A stretch of DNA of 64,000 nt from Kushneria indalinina DSM 14324. Lineage in GTDB: Bacteria > Pseudomonadota > Gammaproteobacteria > Pseudomonadales > Halomonadaceae. A program made the translations under genes and the position numbers. The DNA is taken from assembly GCF_003385845.1 (NCBI RefSeq), contig NZ_QRDJ01000006.1:248001-312000 (forward strand). Direction: 5' to 3'. Numbering within the stretch: the stretch's first letter is position 1; every line of letters begins with the position of its first letter. Shown piece by piece: positions 50,298-59,242 of this stretch. Under the pieces are notes generated by a model that worked only from the letters and a program-made list of their open reading frames with translations, had not been told where the DNA came from and did no database searches.

Positions 50298-50609
50298 GTA
50301 AGTTCTCTCCCAGGATTGGAATGGCGCCGCCGCGACCCGGCCATCATGACGCGAAGTGGCACGGGCGGCGCGCGCTGGCGTGGTAGAGGACAATAACCGA
50401 GACCGGCGGGGAAATCAGCCGCCCCCGGGCGCCGGCGCGTTTTCCTGCCCGGCTGCGTCTGTACAGCATGGGGTGCGCCGAGTACCATCGTCAGCGTAAT
50501 GACCGACCCCGAGCGTTTTGCCCCGAAGGCAGATCATATCGGCGTCGGTCTGTACTGGCGGCTTTGATACGGCCGCTTTCAAATGAATTCAAAGGAAGAG
50601 GTTGGCGGG
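50298..50609. other. Divergent bcp-dapA intergenic region
   Basis: 312 bases with no plausible gene. It holds the ribosome sites of bcp (minus) and dapA (plus), and a GCGCCGGCGC palindrome followed by GTTTTCC. I see no clear promoter hexamers. Confidence 0.5.
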
Positions 50610-51494
50610 ATGATCACTGGCAGCATGGTCGCTCTGGCGACGCCCATGAAAGCCGATGGGGCCATCGACTGGGACGCCCTGAGGCATCTTGTAAGCTGGC
50701 ATCTCGAGCATGGCACCGATGCCATCGTGGCGGCCGGCACCACCGGTGAGCCCACTACCATGAGCGTGGCTGAACACTTCGATGTGATTCGAACGGTCGT
50801 GGAAACGGTCAACGGTCGTGTGCCCGTCATTGCCGGTACCGGCGCCAATGCCACGGCAGAGGCCGTGGAGCTGGCGCGTTATGCCAAAGAGGTCGGTGCC
50901 GATTATTGCCTGTCGGTCACGCCCTACTACAACCGTCCGACGCAGGAAGGGCTGTATCAGCACTTCAAGGCCGTGGCCAACGCCTGCGACCTGCCCGTCA
51001 TCCTGTATAACGTGCCCAGCCGGACCGGGGTAGATCTCTACAATGAGACCACGCAGCGCCTGGCGGCGATCGATAATATCGTCGGGCTCAAGGATGCCAC
51101 CGGCAATCTCGAACGCGCCGAGGAACTGATCGAGCGTCTCAAGGGTCGCGATTTTGCGCTTTACTCCGGGGATGACCCGACGGCCTGCGAATTCATGCTG
51201 GCAGGCGGTCACGGCGCCATCTCGGTGTCGGCCAACGTGGCACCGCGTGCCATGCATGATCTTTGCGCTGCCGCCACCAGCGGCGACTATGATCGCGCCC
51301 ACCAGATCAATACGCGACTGATGCCGTTGCACTCGGTACTGGGAATCGAGGCCAATCCGATCCCGGTCAAGTGGGCGCTTCACGAACTTGGCCTGATGGA
51401 CAACGGCATTCGTCTGCCGTTGACCTGGCTTTCCGACAAATACCAATCCACCGTAGCCGAGGCGCTGCAGCTGGCCGGAGTGATGGATCAATGA
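50610..51494 (+). CDS. dapA: 4-hydroxy-tetrahydrodipicolinate synthase
   Basis: A 294-residue aldolase-type enzyme that condenses pyruvate and aspartate semialdehyde toward lysine and meso-diaminopimelate. The Schiff-base Lys161 is in VGLKDATGN, Tyr133 in [10 protein letters not shown], and the GTTGEP loop holds Thr44-Thr45; all active-site residues are present. An ATG nine codons upstream lacks a ribosome site; 50610 has AAGGAAGAGG before it. It overlaps bamC by ATGA, the conserved gammaproteobacterial arrangement. Confidence 0.97.
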   Translation: MITGSMVALATPMKADGAIDWDALRHLVSWHLEHGTDAIVAAGTTGEPTTMSVAEHFDVIRTVVETVNGRVPVIAGTGANATAEAVELARYAKEVGADYCLSVTPYYNRPTQEGLYQHFKAVANACDLPVILYNVPSRTGVDLYNETTQRLAAIDNIVGLKDATGNLERAEELIERLKGRDFALYSGDDPTACEFMLAGGHGAISVSANVAPRAMHDLCAAATSGDYDRAHQINTRLMPLHSVLGIEANPIPVKWALHELGLMDNGIRLPLTWLSDKYQSTVAEALQLAGVMDQ

Positions 51495-52423
51495 GCAGGA
51501 CACGCTGGATGATGGTAACGCCACTGCTGCTCGCGCTGGGTGGCTGTGGCGGCGGCTATTATCATGACCGCAACAGCGAATATGCCGATGCGGAAATGAC
51601 CTCGCCGCTGGAGCTTCCGGCGTCGCGTAACCAGGCCCGCTATCAGGACGCCATGCCGGTGCCGCAGGCCACCAACGACTTCATCAGAAGTCGCGGTGGT
51701 TACGAGCCCCCTCGTCCGCAGACCCTGTCCACCAGTGACCGCGAAACGCGCTTTGTCGAGCCTCGCGAGGCTGATGGCAATCGCTGGCTGGTCGTAAGCG
51801 CCGCCCCCGGTGCGGTCTGGCCGCGGCTACAGGAGTTCGTGCGCGCCAATGGCTATCAGGTGCAGAACATCAATGGCAATACGGGTCAGATCACGACCGA
51901 TCGTGGCGTGCTGTCGGTGCGACAGGGCATTCGTAACAACACCACGGACGTCTATTGCCAGCAGGGCGGCGCAAGCGTTGATGCCTGCCTGAGTCAGGTC
52001 AGTCAGTATCTGTCCTCCAGTGCCCCGCAAAGCGGCGTCTCTCTGGTGGCCCAGAACCTGTCACGCAATGATCGTGTTCGTCTGGAAAGCCGCGATGACA
52101 ACTGGCGTCTGGCGCTGGCGCTTGATTTCCCGCGGGCCTGGGCGGAGCTTGCCTGGCAGCTGGAAAACAATTACGAGACGCCTCAGCGCCGCCTGCTCGA
52201 CCAGAACCGCAGCGAGCGTGTCTTTACCGTGGAATATACGGTCAAGGGCGAGGGCAGCTGGATTCCCTTCCGCGGCAGCAGTGACGAGACGCAGCAGTAT
52301 CTGCTGCACGTATCGCCTGCCGACGATGCTACCTACGTCAGCGTAACCGACAGTGCCGGTGAGCCGGTCGACCAGCAGAGGACCCATGACCTGCTCGACG
52401 GTGTGGCCTCGATTCTGCGCTGA
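51491..52423 (+). CDS. bamC: Outer membrane assembly lipoprotein BamC (NlpB)
   Basis: A 310-residue lipoprotein of the BAM complex. The lipobox LALGGC gives Cys19. An unstructured N-terminal stretch after the lipid anchor (NSEYADAEM ... [14 protein letters not shown]) is characteristic and binds BamD in E. coli; two helix-grip domains follow ([21 protein letters not shown] and [21 protein letters not shown], cited in part). It begins in the dapA stop and its stop shares one base with the next start. Confidence 0.9.
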   Translation: MSRTRWMMVTPLLLALGGCGGGYYHDRNSEYADAEMTSPLELPASRNQARYQDAMPVPQATNDFIRSRGGYEPPRPQTLSTSDRETRFVEPREADGNRWLVVSAAPGAVWPRLQEFVRANGYQVQNINGNTGQITTDRGVLSVRQGIRNNTTDVYCQQGGASVDACLSQVSQYLSSSAPQSGVSLVAQNLSRNDRVRLESRDDNWRLALALDFPRAWAELAWQLENNYETPQRRLLDQNRSERVFTVEYTVKGEGSWIPFRGSSDETQQYLLHVSPADDATYVSVTDSAGEPVDQQRTHDLLDGVASILR

Positions 52424-53184
52424 TGCGATTTGCATCGCTGGGTAGCGGCAGTCGCGGCAATGCAACGCTGGTCAGCAGTGCCGGTACCACCCTGCTGGTG
52501 GACTGCGGGTTTGGCATGCGCGAAGCCGTCAAACGCATGCAGACACTCCATATGGATCCGGCCACGCTGGCCGGCATCCTTGTGACGCATGAGCACATTG
52601 ATCATGTCCGTGGGGTGTTTGCCCTGGCGCGTCGGTTTGGTCTGACGGTCTACATGACGGTCGGGAGCTGGTTGTCACTCAAGCCTGATCCTGCCATCGA
52701 GGTCGTGCTGATCACGCCGGAAGAAACCTGGAGCATCGGTGATTTCGACATTATGCCGGTCACCGTGCCTCACGACGCGCGCGAACCGGTGCAGTATCTG
52801 ATTCAGACCGGTGTGCATCGACTGGGGCTTCTGACCGACCTTGGCATGGTCACGCCACATGTGCTTAAGCGCTATCGCCAGTGCGATGCCCTCTTTATCG
52901 AATGCAATCATGATCAGCGGATGCTGGCGAACGGCCCCTATCCGCCGAGTCTCAAGCGGCGCGTCAGCGGCCGGCTGGGCCATCTGTCCAATCGCCAGGC
53001 CGCCGAGCTTTTGCAGACGCTGGGGACCGATCGTCTACAGCGACTGGTTGCGTCGCACCTGTCCGAGAAGAATAATCTGCCCGAGCTGGCCTTTGATGCG
53101 CTAAGGCCCCTGCTGGACAACGATGAATCGCGCCTGGTCATTGCGCAGCAGGGGCGCACCGTTGACTGGCAGTCAGTCAGCTGA
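52423..53184 (+). CDS. MBL-fold metallohydrolase, YycJ-like
   Basis: A 253-residue metallo-beta-lactamase-fold protein. The first line [18 protein letters not shown] is that of the YycJ/WalJ family, and the metal site is VTHEHIDHVRG (H-x-H-x-D-H), with a later HLGHLSNRQAA-like region (GRLGHLSNRQAAELL). YycJ-like proteins are putative nucleases linked to cell-wall or DNA metabolism in other bacteria; function here is unproved. It sits between bamC and purC, with stop-start overlap of one base with bamC. Confidence 0.85.
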   Translation: MRFASLGSGSRGNATLVSSAGTTLLVDCGFGMREAVKRMQTLHMDPATLAGILVTHEHIDHVRGVFALARRFGLTVYMTVGSWLSLKPDPAIEVVLITPEETWSIGDFDIMPVTVPHDAREPVQYLIQTGVHRLGLLTDLGMVTPHVLKRYRQCDALFIECNHDQRMLANGPYPPSLKRRVSGRLGHLSNRQAAELLQTLGTDRLQRLVASHLSEKNNLPELAFDALRPLLDNDESRLVIAQQGRTVDWQSVS

Positions 53185-53273
53185 TGCGCTGACATGCCGG
53201 GCGGGCCGTGGCAGATGTGCGATATCGACCTCTCTTTTCCCTATAACCCTGTGATTCCCTGCCGGAGACTTTC

Positions 53274-53999
53274 GTGGAAAAACGCCAGGAACTTTATGCG
53301 GGCAAGGCCAAGTCCGTTTTTGAAACCGATGATCCCGATCGTTTGATCCTTGAGTTTCGTGACGATACCAGCGCCTTTGACGGCAAGAAGGTTGAGCAGC
53401 TCGAGCGCAAGGGGCGCGTCAACAACCGCTTCAACGCCTTCATCATGAACGCCCTGAAGGAAGCGGGCATTCCGGTGCATTTCGAGCGGCTGCGTTCGGA
53501 CACCGAGTGTGAGGTCAAGCGCCTGACCATGATGCCGGTGGAGTGTGTGGTGCGAAACATCGCCGCGGGCGGTCTATGTCGCCGTCTGGGAGTGGAAGAA
53601 GGCATCGCGCTTGAGCCGCCGACCTTTGAGCTCTTTCTCAAAAATGACGAGAAGGGCGACCCGATGATCAACGAGTCACTGGCCGAGACCTTTGGCTGGG
53701 CCAGGCGTGAGCATCTGGTCCGTGCGCGCGAGCTGACCTTTCAGATCAACGAGATTCTTCAGAAACTTTTTCTCAAGGGCGATCTGCTGCTGGTGGATTA
53801 CAAGCTTGAGTTCGGTCTGTTCCACGGTGAAGTGACGCTGGGCGATGAGTTTTCGCCCGACGGTTGCCGTCTGTGGGATGCCAACACTCGCGAGAAGATG
53901 GACAAGGACCGTTTCCGTCAGGGACTGGGCGGTGTGATCGAGGCCTACGAGGAAGTCGGGCGTCGCATCGGTATTGATTTCGATCAGGCCATAGGCTGA
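53274..53999 (+). CDS. purC: SAICAR synthetase PurC
   Basis: A 241-residue ATP-dependent ligase of purine synthesis that joins CAIR and aspartate. [43 protein letters not shown] and DYKLEFG are family motifs. The start is GTG (valine codon) with a CGGAGA-like site upstream. It follows the dapA-bamC pair as in E. coli, with the YycJ-like gene inserted between. Ends at a strong palindrome. Confidence 0.97.
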   Translation: MEKRQELYAGKAKSVFETDDPDRLILEFRDDTSAFDGKKVEQLERKGRVNNRFNAFIMNALKEAGIPVHFERLRSDTECEVKRLTMMPVECVVRNIAAGGLCRRLGVEEGIALEPPTFELFLKNDEKGDPMINESLAETFGWARREHLVRARELTFQINEILQKLFLKGDLLLVDYKLEFGLFHGEVTLGDEFSPDGCRLWDANTREKMDKDRFRQGLGGVIEAYEEVGRRIGIDFDQAIG

Positions 54000-54012
54000 C
54001 CACTTTTGATCG

Positions 54013-54040
54013 GGCCGGCGACGATGCGTCGTCGCCGGCC
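54013..54040. terminator. Hairpin between convergent purC and trmO
   Basis: A perfect 12-bp stem GGCCGGCGACGA / TCGTCGCCGGCC with a TGCG loop. No T run; probable shared terminator or transcript end. Confidence 0.65.
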
Positions 54041-54042
54041 GG

Positions 54043-54795
54043 TCAGGTCCTTGGGACCAGGCTGTCGACCACGATTACGCTTTCATGACCATGACCGTGG
54101 TTGTCTGTCTCGACGTGAAAGCGCACATCCAGATCATGAAGACGCACGCCGTAGCCGCGGTCATCGCGCTTGTCTCGACGATAGGCCGGGCGCGGGTCCT
54201 GCGACAACACTTGGCGGATCAAGGCACCAAGACTTGCGCCGTCAGGGCGTTCGCTTAGCGTGCGCTGGCAGTCATCGCTCAGCCGGACATCGAGCTGTGG
54301 CGGCGGTTCAGGCGCAAAGCCGGCGCTGGCATTTTCTACGCTGTCAGCCCAGGGCAGATAGGGTTTGATATCCACCACCGGCGTGGCATCGACCAGGTCG
54401 TGGCCGCGTAGTAGCAGGGTGGGTGCGGGGTCGTATTCGATCCCGGCAAGCTCGACCAGTGACAGACCCAGCCGGTTGGGGCGATGGGTCGAGCGTGAGG
54501 CAAAAACACCGACTCTGGCATTGCCGCCCAGTCGCGGTGGTCGTACCAGCGGCGTCCAGCGTTCAGGGCTCTGGTGGAAAATGAAGCTGATCCAGAGATG
54601 GCTGAACTGTTCGAGCCCGCGGACGCAATCGGGATGATCAAACGGCGCTTTGAGCCGGAGCACGGCCGTGGCACTGGGGGCCAGTCCCGGCTGGCGTGGA
54701 ATGCCGAACTTGTCCGGGTAGCAGCTTTCGATGGTGCCGATAATGTCCAGCGCCATCGAGGCGCTGGCAGGAGAGGGCGTGTCATGTGTTGTCAT
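54043..54795 (-). CDS. trmO: tRNA (t6A37 N6-methyl)transferase TrmO (YaeB)
   Basis: A 250-residue SAM-dependent enzyme that adds N6-methyl to threonylcarbamoyladenosine at position 37 of tRNA-Thr. DIIGTIESCYPDKFGIPRQPGLAP, LEQFSHLWISFIFHQ and THRPNRLGLSLVELAGIE (cited in part) are diagnostic of the UPF0066/TsaA domain. The C-terminal DPRPAYRRDKRDDRGYGVRL is also conserved. The frame runs 39 codons upstream without family residues, so the ATG at 54795 is chosen. It makes a functional pair with TsaB in the t6A pathway, though at a different locus. Confidence 0.93.
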   Translation of the reverse strand: MTTHDTPSPASASMALDIIGTIESCYPDKFGIPRQPGLAPSATAVLRLKAPFDHPDCVRGLEQFSHLWISFIFHQSPERWTPLVRPPRLGGNARVGVFASRSTHRPNRLGLSLVELAGIEYDPAPTLLLRGHDLVDATPVVDIKPYLPWADSVENASAGFAPEPPPQLDVRLSDDCQRTLSERPDGASLGALIRQVLSQDPRPAYRRDKRDDRGYGVRLHDLDVRFHVETDNHGHGHESVIVVDSLVPRT

Positions 54796-54968
54796 AAGCT
54801 GATTATGCCATCTGCCTGTCCTGACGACATCCTGCCGGCAGGGCCTGGGGGCCGCAGTTGTTGCCACGTAGTCACAGGGATAAATGACGCTCCCCTGATG
54901 TCCAACGGACATCCGCTTTGCCGCTTTGAGGCAGGTGCGTGCAGGCGTTAATGCAAGGATAAACCATC

Positions 54969-55466
54969 ATGACGAATCAAAACGGCGCGGCTTTTGACAC
55001 GCCGATGCTTTTTACCGAGAAAAGGGTCAATACCACGCTTCTGGGTGTGGCCTTTGCCTTCTCGGTGGCCGGCGGTATCACGCTTTTGGTACATGCCTGG
55101 CAGACAGAGCGCCTCTGGCCGGTCGGGGCCATTGGCCTGGCATTGATCGCCTGGGGGCTGATCGTCGGCAATAACCTGGCGGTACGCCGGCGTCTGTCGC
55201 CCGTACTGAGGCTGGAGGCGCAGTGTGTGCGCTACATCGGTGGCCCGGCCTGGAAGCCTCATATGGTGACGCTGAACTTTCGTGACATCGCCCGGGTCGA
55301 GAAGGTGCGCGGCAGCGGCATCACGCTTTACCTGCATCAGGAGCGCCGGCCCCGTCTTGTGCCGATCGGACTGTTGTCAAAGCGGGACAGAGAGCAGTTC
55401 CTCCACGGTTTTAATGCACGCTGTGATGCCTCACAGGCCATGCGGGCCTCTCCCCAGGGTTCCTGA
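54969..55466 (+). CDS. Small two-helix membrane protein, hypothetical
   Basis: A 165-residue protein with two membrane segments (about 23-45 and 49-67), then a basic cytoplasmic domain of about 95 residues (RRRLSPVLRLEAQCVRYIGG ... ITLYLHQERRPRLVPIGLL) that resembles bacterial PH-like domains in strand pattern. No family is recognised with confidence. It sits before ampD by 40 bases and may be cotranscribed. Confidence 0.7.
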   Translation: MTNQNGAAFDTPMLFTEKRVNTTLLGVAFAFSVAGGITLLVHAWQTERLWPVGAIGLALIAWGLIVGNNLAVRRRLSPVLRLEAQCVRYIGGPAWKPHMVTLNFRDIARVEKVRGSGITLYLHQERRPRLVPIGLLSKRDREQFLHGFNARCDASQAMRASPQGS

Positions 55467-55505
55467 TGGTCGGGCGGCATGACACCTGACAGGACACCAG
55501 AACGC

Positions 55506-56042
55506 ATGATTGTCGATCATTGGCTTGCCAGCGCACGACAGGTAACGTCCCCCAACGCCGATGCACGCCCCGCAGATGAGATCTCCGGGGTCGTGCTGCA
55601 CTCGATCAGTCTTCCGCCGGGCCATTTTGGCGGTGATGACATCGAGGCGCTTTTCACCAATCGGCTCGACTGGGAGGCTCATCCCTTTTTTGAATCGATC
55701 AGAGGGCTTCGGGTCTCGGCGCATCTATTGATACGTCGTGATGGCCGCTGCGTTCAGTTTGTGCCCTTTAACCGGCGTGCCTGGCATGCCGGTCGCTCCC
55801 GCTGGCAGGGGCGGCAGGCGCTCAATGATTTCACCATCGGTATAGAACTTGAGGGAGACGCGCGTCCCTTTACCCACGCGCAGTATCAAGGCCTGGCAGG
55901 GGTGCTGAGGGCGCTGGAAAGCCACTACCCCAACATTACTGCCGGCGAGACGGTGACCCACGAGCAGATAGCGCCGCTTCGAAAGAGCGATCCCGGACCG
56001 AGTTTTGACCATCAGTATCTGCTCGGGCTCATGGCAGGATAA
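55506..56042 (+). CDS. ampD: 1,6-anhydro-N-acetylmuramyl-L-alanine amidase AmpD
   Basis: A 178-residue cytoplasmic zinc amidase that recycles anhydro-muropeptides and thereby controls AmpR-type signalling. Zinc ligands His32, His152 and Asp162 with Lys160 match E. coli AmpD (34, 154, 164, 162) at a constant shift of two. LHSISLPPGHFGGDDIEALF and SAHLLIRRDG are conserved. The ATG at 55506 (MIVDHWLASARQV) fits the family; an ATG nine codons earlier is the alternative. Functionally it would complement MltF, whose products it hydrolyses. Confidence 0.95.
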   Translation: MIVDHWLASARQVTSPNADARPADEISGVVLHSISLPPGHFGGDDIEALFTNRLDWEAHPFFESIRGLRVSAHLLIRRDGRCVQFVPFNRRAWHAGRSRWQGRQALNDFTIGIELEGDARPFTHAQYQGLAGVLRALESHYPNITAGETVTHEQIAPLRKSDPGPSFDHQYLLGLMAG

Positions 56043-56477
56043 CGCGGCAACGAAACGCATCATCAACCGTTGGCCCATGCCCGATGCCGTGACTATTCTG
56101 GCGAGATGCCCGGTGTCTGTCTGTCGCCCTGAGCGGGAAAATACGGGCGTGGACTCTCTGGCAATATTGATCTGGTTAATGCCATGGCGGTGGCGTCCGG
56201 AGACGTTAATTGGCATGACTTCATGTTTGCGGTATCTTCGTCGTCCAATCAGAGCGCCCATGTTCGAGTGTTGCCTGTTTCGTTGATGGCTAACGAGTCG
56301 GAATCCGTTGCAGTGTCCTTATGGCTATCCGCGCCGATGACAGCACGTCCGATGCCATCGCTTGACGTATCCGGAAACCATGGCCCCTGTAAACATCGGG
56401 TGCCTATCCCGCCTTGAAAAGCGCCAGAGGCTCCAAAAGGGCCCGCTGACAACTTATCTTCATTCGGAGAGACGTCT
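56043..56477. other. Long leader/promoter region upstream of aceE
   Basis: 435 bases with no convincing gene. The short frames are not preceded by ribosome sites and match nothing known. The region is less GC-rich than its flanks and holds the GGAGAG site 6 bases before aceE. No pdhR-like gene is present, so any regulator acts from elsewhere. I could not identify operators. Confidence 0.5.
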
Positions 56478-59159
56478 ATGAGTCTGGAGGCAAGAGAAGA
56501 TCACGATCCGATCGAAACAAGGGAGTGGTTGGAAGCCCTGACATCGGTAGTGGATCGTGAAGGTGATGAGCGTGCTCAATATATCCTGAGCCGTCTGGCT
56601 GATCGCTTGCGCCGTGATGGCAAGCTGCCGCCGTTCTCCGTTAACACACCTCATCGCAATACCATTCCTGTTCATCGCGAAGCAAAGCTGCCCGGCGACA
56701 TGTTCATGGAGCGCAAGATCCGCTCCGCGATCCGCTGGAACAGCGTGGCGCAGGTCATCCGCGCCAACAAGAAGCACAAGGGACTGGGCGGCCACCTGGC
56801 CAGCTACATGTCCTGTGCCGTGCTTTATGAAGTGGGTTTCAACCATTTCTTCCGTGCCGACAGCGATGAGCAAAAGGGCGATCTGGTCTACATACAGGGC
56901 CATGTGACGCCCGGTATCTATGCCCGTTCCTTTCTTGAAGGGCGTCTAACCGAAGAACAGCTGGACACTTTCCGTCAGGAAGCCGTGGCTGAAGGCCTGT
57001 CTTCCTATCCTCACCCTTACCTGATGCCGGACTACTGGCAGTTCCCGACCGTGTCGATGGGACTGGGGCCGATCCAGGCCATCTATCAGGCGCACGTCAT
57101 GAAGTACATGCATGCGCGTGGGCTGGCGGATATGGGTGATCGCAAGGTGTGGGCCTTTTTGGGCGACGGTGAGTGCGACGAGCCGGAATCCCTGGGCGCT
57201 CTGCATCTGGCCAGCCGTGAAAAGCTCGGCAATCTGATTTTCGTGATCAACTGCAACCTGCAGCGTCTGGACGGTCCGGTACGTGGTAACGGCCGGATCA
57301 TGGACGAACTTGAGGGCATGTTCCGCGGCGCCGGCTGGAACGTTCTAAAGGTTGTCTGGGGCGGTCTTTGGGACCCGCTGTTTGAGCAGGACAGCAAGGG
57401 CATCATGCAAAAGCGCATGGATGAGGCGGTCGACGGTGAGTACCAGAATTTCAAGGCACGTGGCGGTGCCTATACCCGTGAGAATTTCTTCGGCAAGTAC
57501 CCCGAGACGACCGAAATGGTCAAGGACTACTCTGACGAGGATATCTATCGCCTCAATCGCGGTGGTCATGACCCGCAAAAGATCTACGCGGCCTACCATG
57601 ATGCGGTCAACAACGCCGGTGATCGCCCGACCGTCGTGCTGGCACATACCGTCAAGGGCTATGGCATGGGTGGCGGCAGCGGTGAGGCCGACATGGAAGC
57701 CCACCAGATCAAGTCGATGGAAACCGATGCCCTCAAGGTCATGCGTGACCGTTTTGGCATTCCGGTTTCCGACAAGCAGCTTGAAGAGGGCATGCCCTAC
57801 TACAAGCCCGATGACGATAGTCCGGAAATGCGCTATCTGCATCAACGGCGCAAACAGCTGGGCGGCTATCTGCCAGCGCGCAAGAACGATTTTGAGCCCA
57901 TCGAGATCCCCGGGCTGGATGACAAGATGTTCTCCTCCCAGACCAAGGGGTCGGGTGATCGTGAAGTCTCCACCACGATGTCGTTTGTCCGCGTGCTCAA
58001 TGGCCTGGTAAAAAACAAGCAGTTCGGCCAGCAGGTCGTGCCCATCATTCCCGATGAAGCGCGCACCTTCGGCATGGAAGGCATGTTCCGCCAGATTGGT
58101 ATCTATGCGGCGGAAGGCCAGAAGTACGAGCCGATGGATACCGGTCAGATCATGTACTACCGCGAGGATCAGAAGGGTCAGATCCTTGAGGAAGGCATCA
58201 ATGAGGCCGGTTCCATGTCGGCCTGGCTGGCGGCGGCGACGTCCTATGCTAACCATCACGTGCCGCTGCTGCCGTTTTACATCTACTACTCGATGTTTGG
58301 CTATCAGCGTGTGGGCGATCTGGTGTGGGCGGCCGGTGACCTGCAGGCGCGCGGCTTCATGGTTGGCGGTACCGCCGGGCGTACCACCATCAACGGTGAG
58401 GGCCTGCAGCACCAGGACGGCCACAGCCATATCCTGATGTCCACGGTTCCCAACTGCCGTGCCTATGACCCCTGCTATGGCCACGAGCTGGCCGTGATCA
58501 TGCAGGATGGTCTCAAGCGCATGTATCAGGACCGCGAAAGCTGCTTCTACTACCTGACGGTCATGAACGAAAACTATGCTCATCCCGAGATGCCGGAAGG
58601 CAGCGAGGAAGGCATCATTCGTGGCATGTATCTGCTTCAGGAAGGCGAGAGCGACAAGAAGCAGCCGCGTGTGCAGCTCATGGGCAGCGGCACGATCCTG
58701 CGTGAAGTGGAAGCGGCCGCCGAGCTCCTGCGCGATGACTTTGGCGTCACCGCCGATGTCTGGAGCGTGACCAGCTTCAACGAGCTGCGTCGTGAAGCGC
58801 TGGAGTATGACCGTCAGCAGTTCCTTAACCCTGAAGGCGAGCAGCAAAAGCCGTGGGTCACGAGCTGCCTGGAAGGACGTGAAGGACCGGTTATTGCCTC
58901 CACGGACTACATGAAGCTCTATGCTGATCAGGTGCGTGCGTGGGTACCGACGGACTTCCACGTTCTGGGCACCGATGGTTTCGGGCGCTCGGATACGCGC
59001 GAGCATCTGCGTCGTTTCTTTGAAGTCGATCGCTATTTTGTCACCGTACTGGCGCTGCGCGCGCTGGCCAATCGTGGCGAGATCGATGCCAAAACCGTCA
59101 GTGACGCGATGAAAAAATACGACATCGACCCCAGCAAACCCAATCCGCTGGTGAGCTGA
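56478..59159 (+). CDS. aceE: Pyruvate dehydrogenase E1 component, homodimeric
   Basis: An 893-residue thiamine-diphosphate enzyme that decarboxylates pyruvate and transfers acetyl to the lipoyl domain of AceF. The ThDP motif GDGECDEPES ... NLIFVINCNLQRLDGP matches the G-D-G-x(n)-N-N/C-x form of AceE. SYMSCAVLYEVGFNHFF, QEGISEAGS-like (EEGINEAGSMSAWLAAATSYA) and PFYIYYSMFGYQRVGDL are family blocks. E. coli AceE is 887 residues. It precedes aceF by 83 bases and is presumably co-transcribed with it. Confidence 0.98.
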   Translation: MSLEAREDHDPIETREWLEALTSVVDREGDERAQYILSRLADRLRRDGKLPPFSVNTPHRNTIPVHREAKLPGDMFMERKIRSAIRWNSVAQVIRANKKHKGLGGHLASYMSCAVLYEVGFNHFFRADSDEQKGDLVYIQGHVTPGIYARSFLEGRLTEEQLDTFRQEAVAEGLSSYPHPYLMPDYWQFPTVSMGLGPIQAIYQAHVMKYMHARGLADMGDRKVWAFLGDGECDEPESLGALHLASREKLGNLIFVINCNLQRLDGPVRGNGRIMDELEGMFRGAGWNVLKVVWGGLWDPLFEQDSKGIMQKRMDEAVDGEYQNFKARGGAYTRENFFGKYPETTEMVKDYSDEDIYRLNRGGHDPQKIYAAYHDAVNNAGDRPTVVLAHTVKGYGMGGGSGEADMEAHQIKSMETDALKVMRDRFGIPVSDKQLEEGMPYYKPDDDSPEMRYLHQRRKQLGGYLPARKNDFEPIEIPGLDDKMFSSQTKGSGDREVSTTMSFVRVLNGLVKNKQFGQQVVPIIPDEARTFGMEGMFRQIGIYAAEGQKYEPMDTGQIMYYREDQKGQILEEGINEAGSMSAWLAAATSYANHHVPLLPFYIYYSMFGYQRVGDLVWAAGDLQARGFMVGGTAGRTTINGEGLQHQDGHSHILMSTVPNCRAYDPCYGHELAVIMQDGLKRMYQDRESCFYYLTVMNENYAHPEMPEGSEEGIIRGMYLLQEGESDKKQPRVQLMGSGTILREVEAAAELLRDDFGVTADVWSVTSFNELRREALEYDRQQFLNPEGEQQKPWVTSCLEGREGPVIASTDYMKLYADQVRAWVPTDFHVLGTDGFGRSDTREHLRRFFEVDRYFVTVLALRALANRGEIDAKTVSDAMKKYDIDPSKPNPLVS

Positions 59160-59242
59160 GGCGCCTGTCTCACAACAGTGCCGCCGGGTGAGTCACGGAC
59201 TCACCCGGCCCGGACAACGGCCAGGTGACAAGGAGCGCGACC

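Noticed and set aside
57345-59006. 553-codon open frame antisense to aceE
   Set aside because: A shadow frame: the sense strand is a complete AceE with all motifs, and the antisense product is low in recognisable structure.
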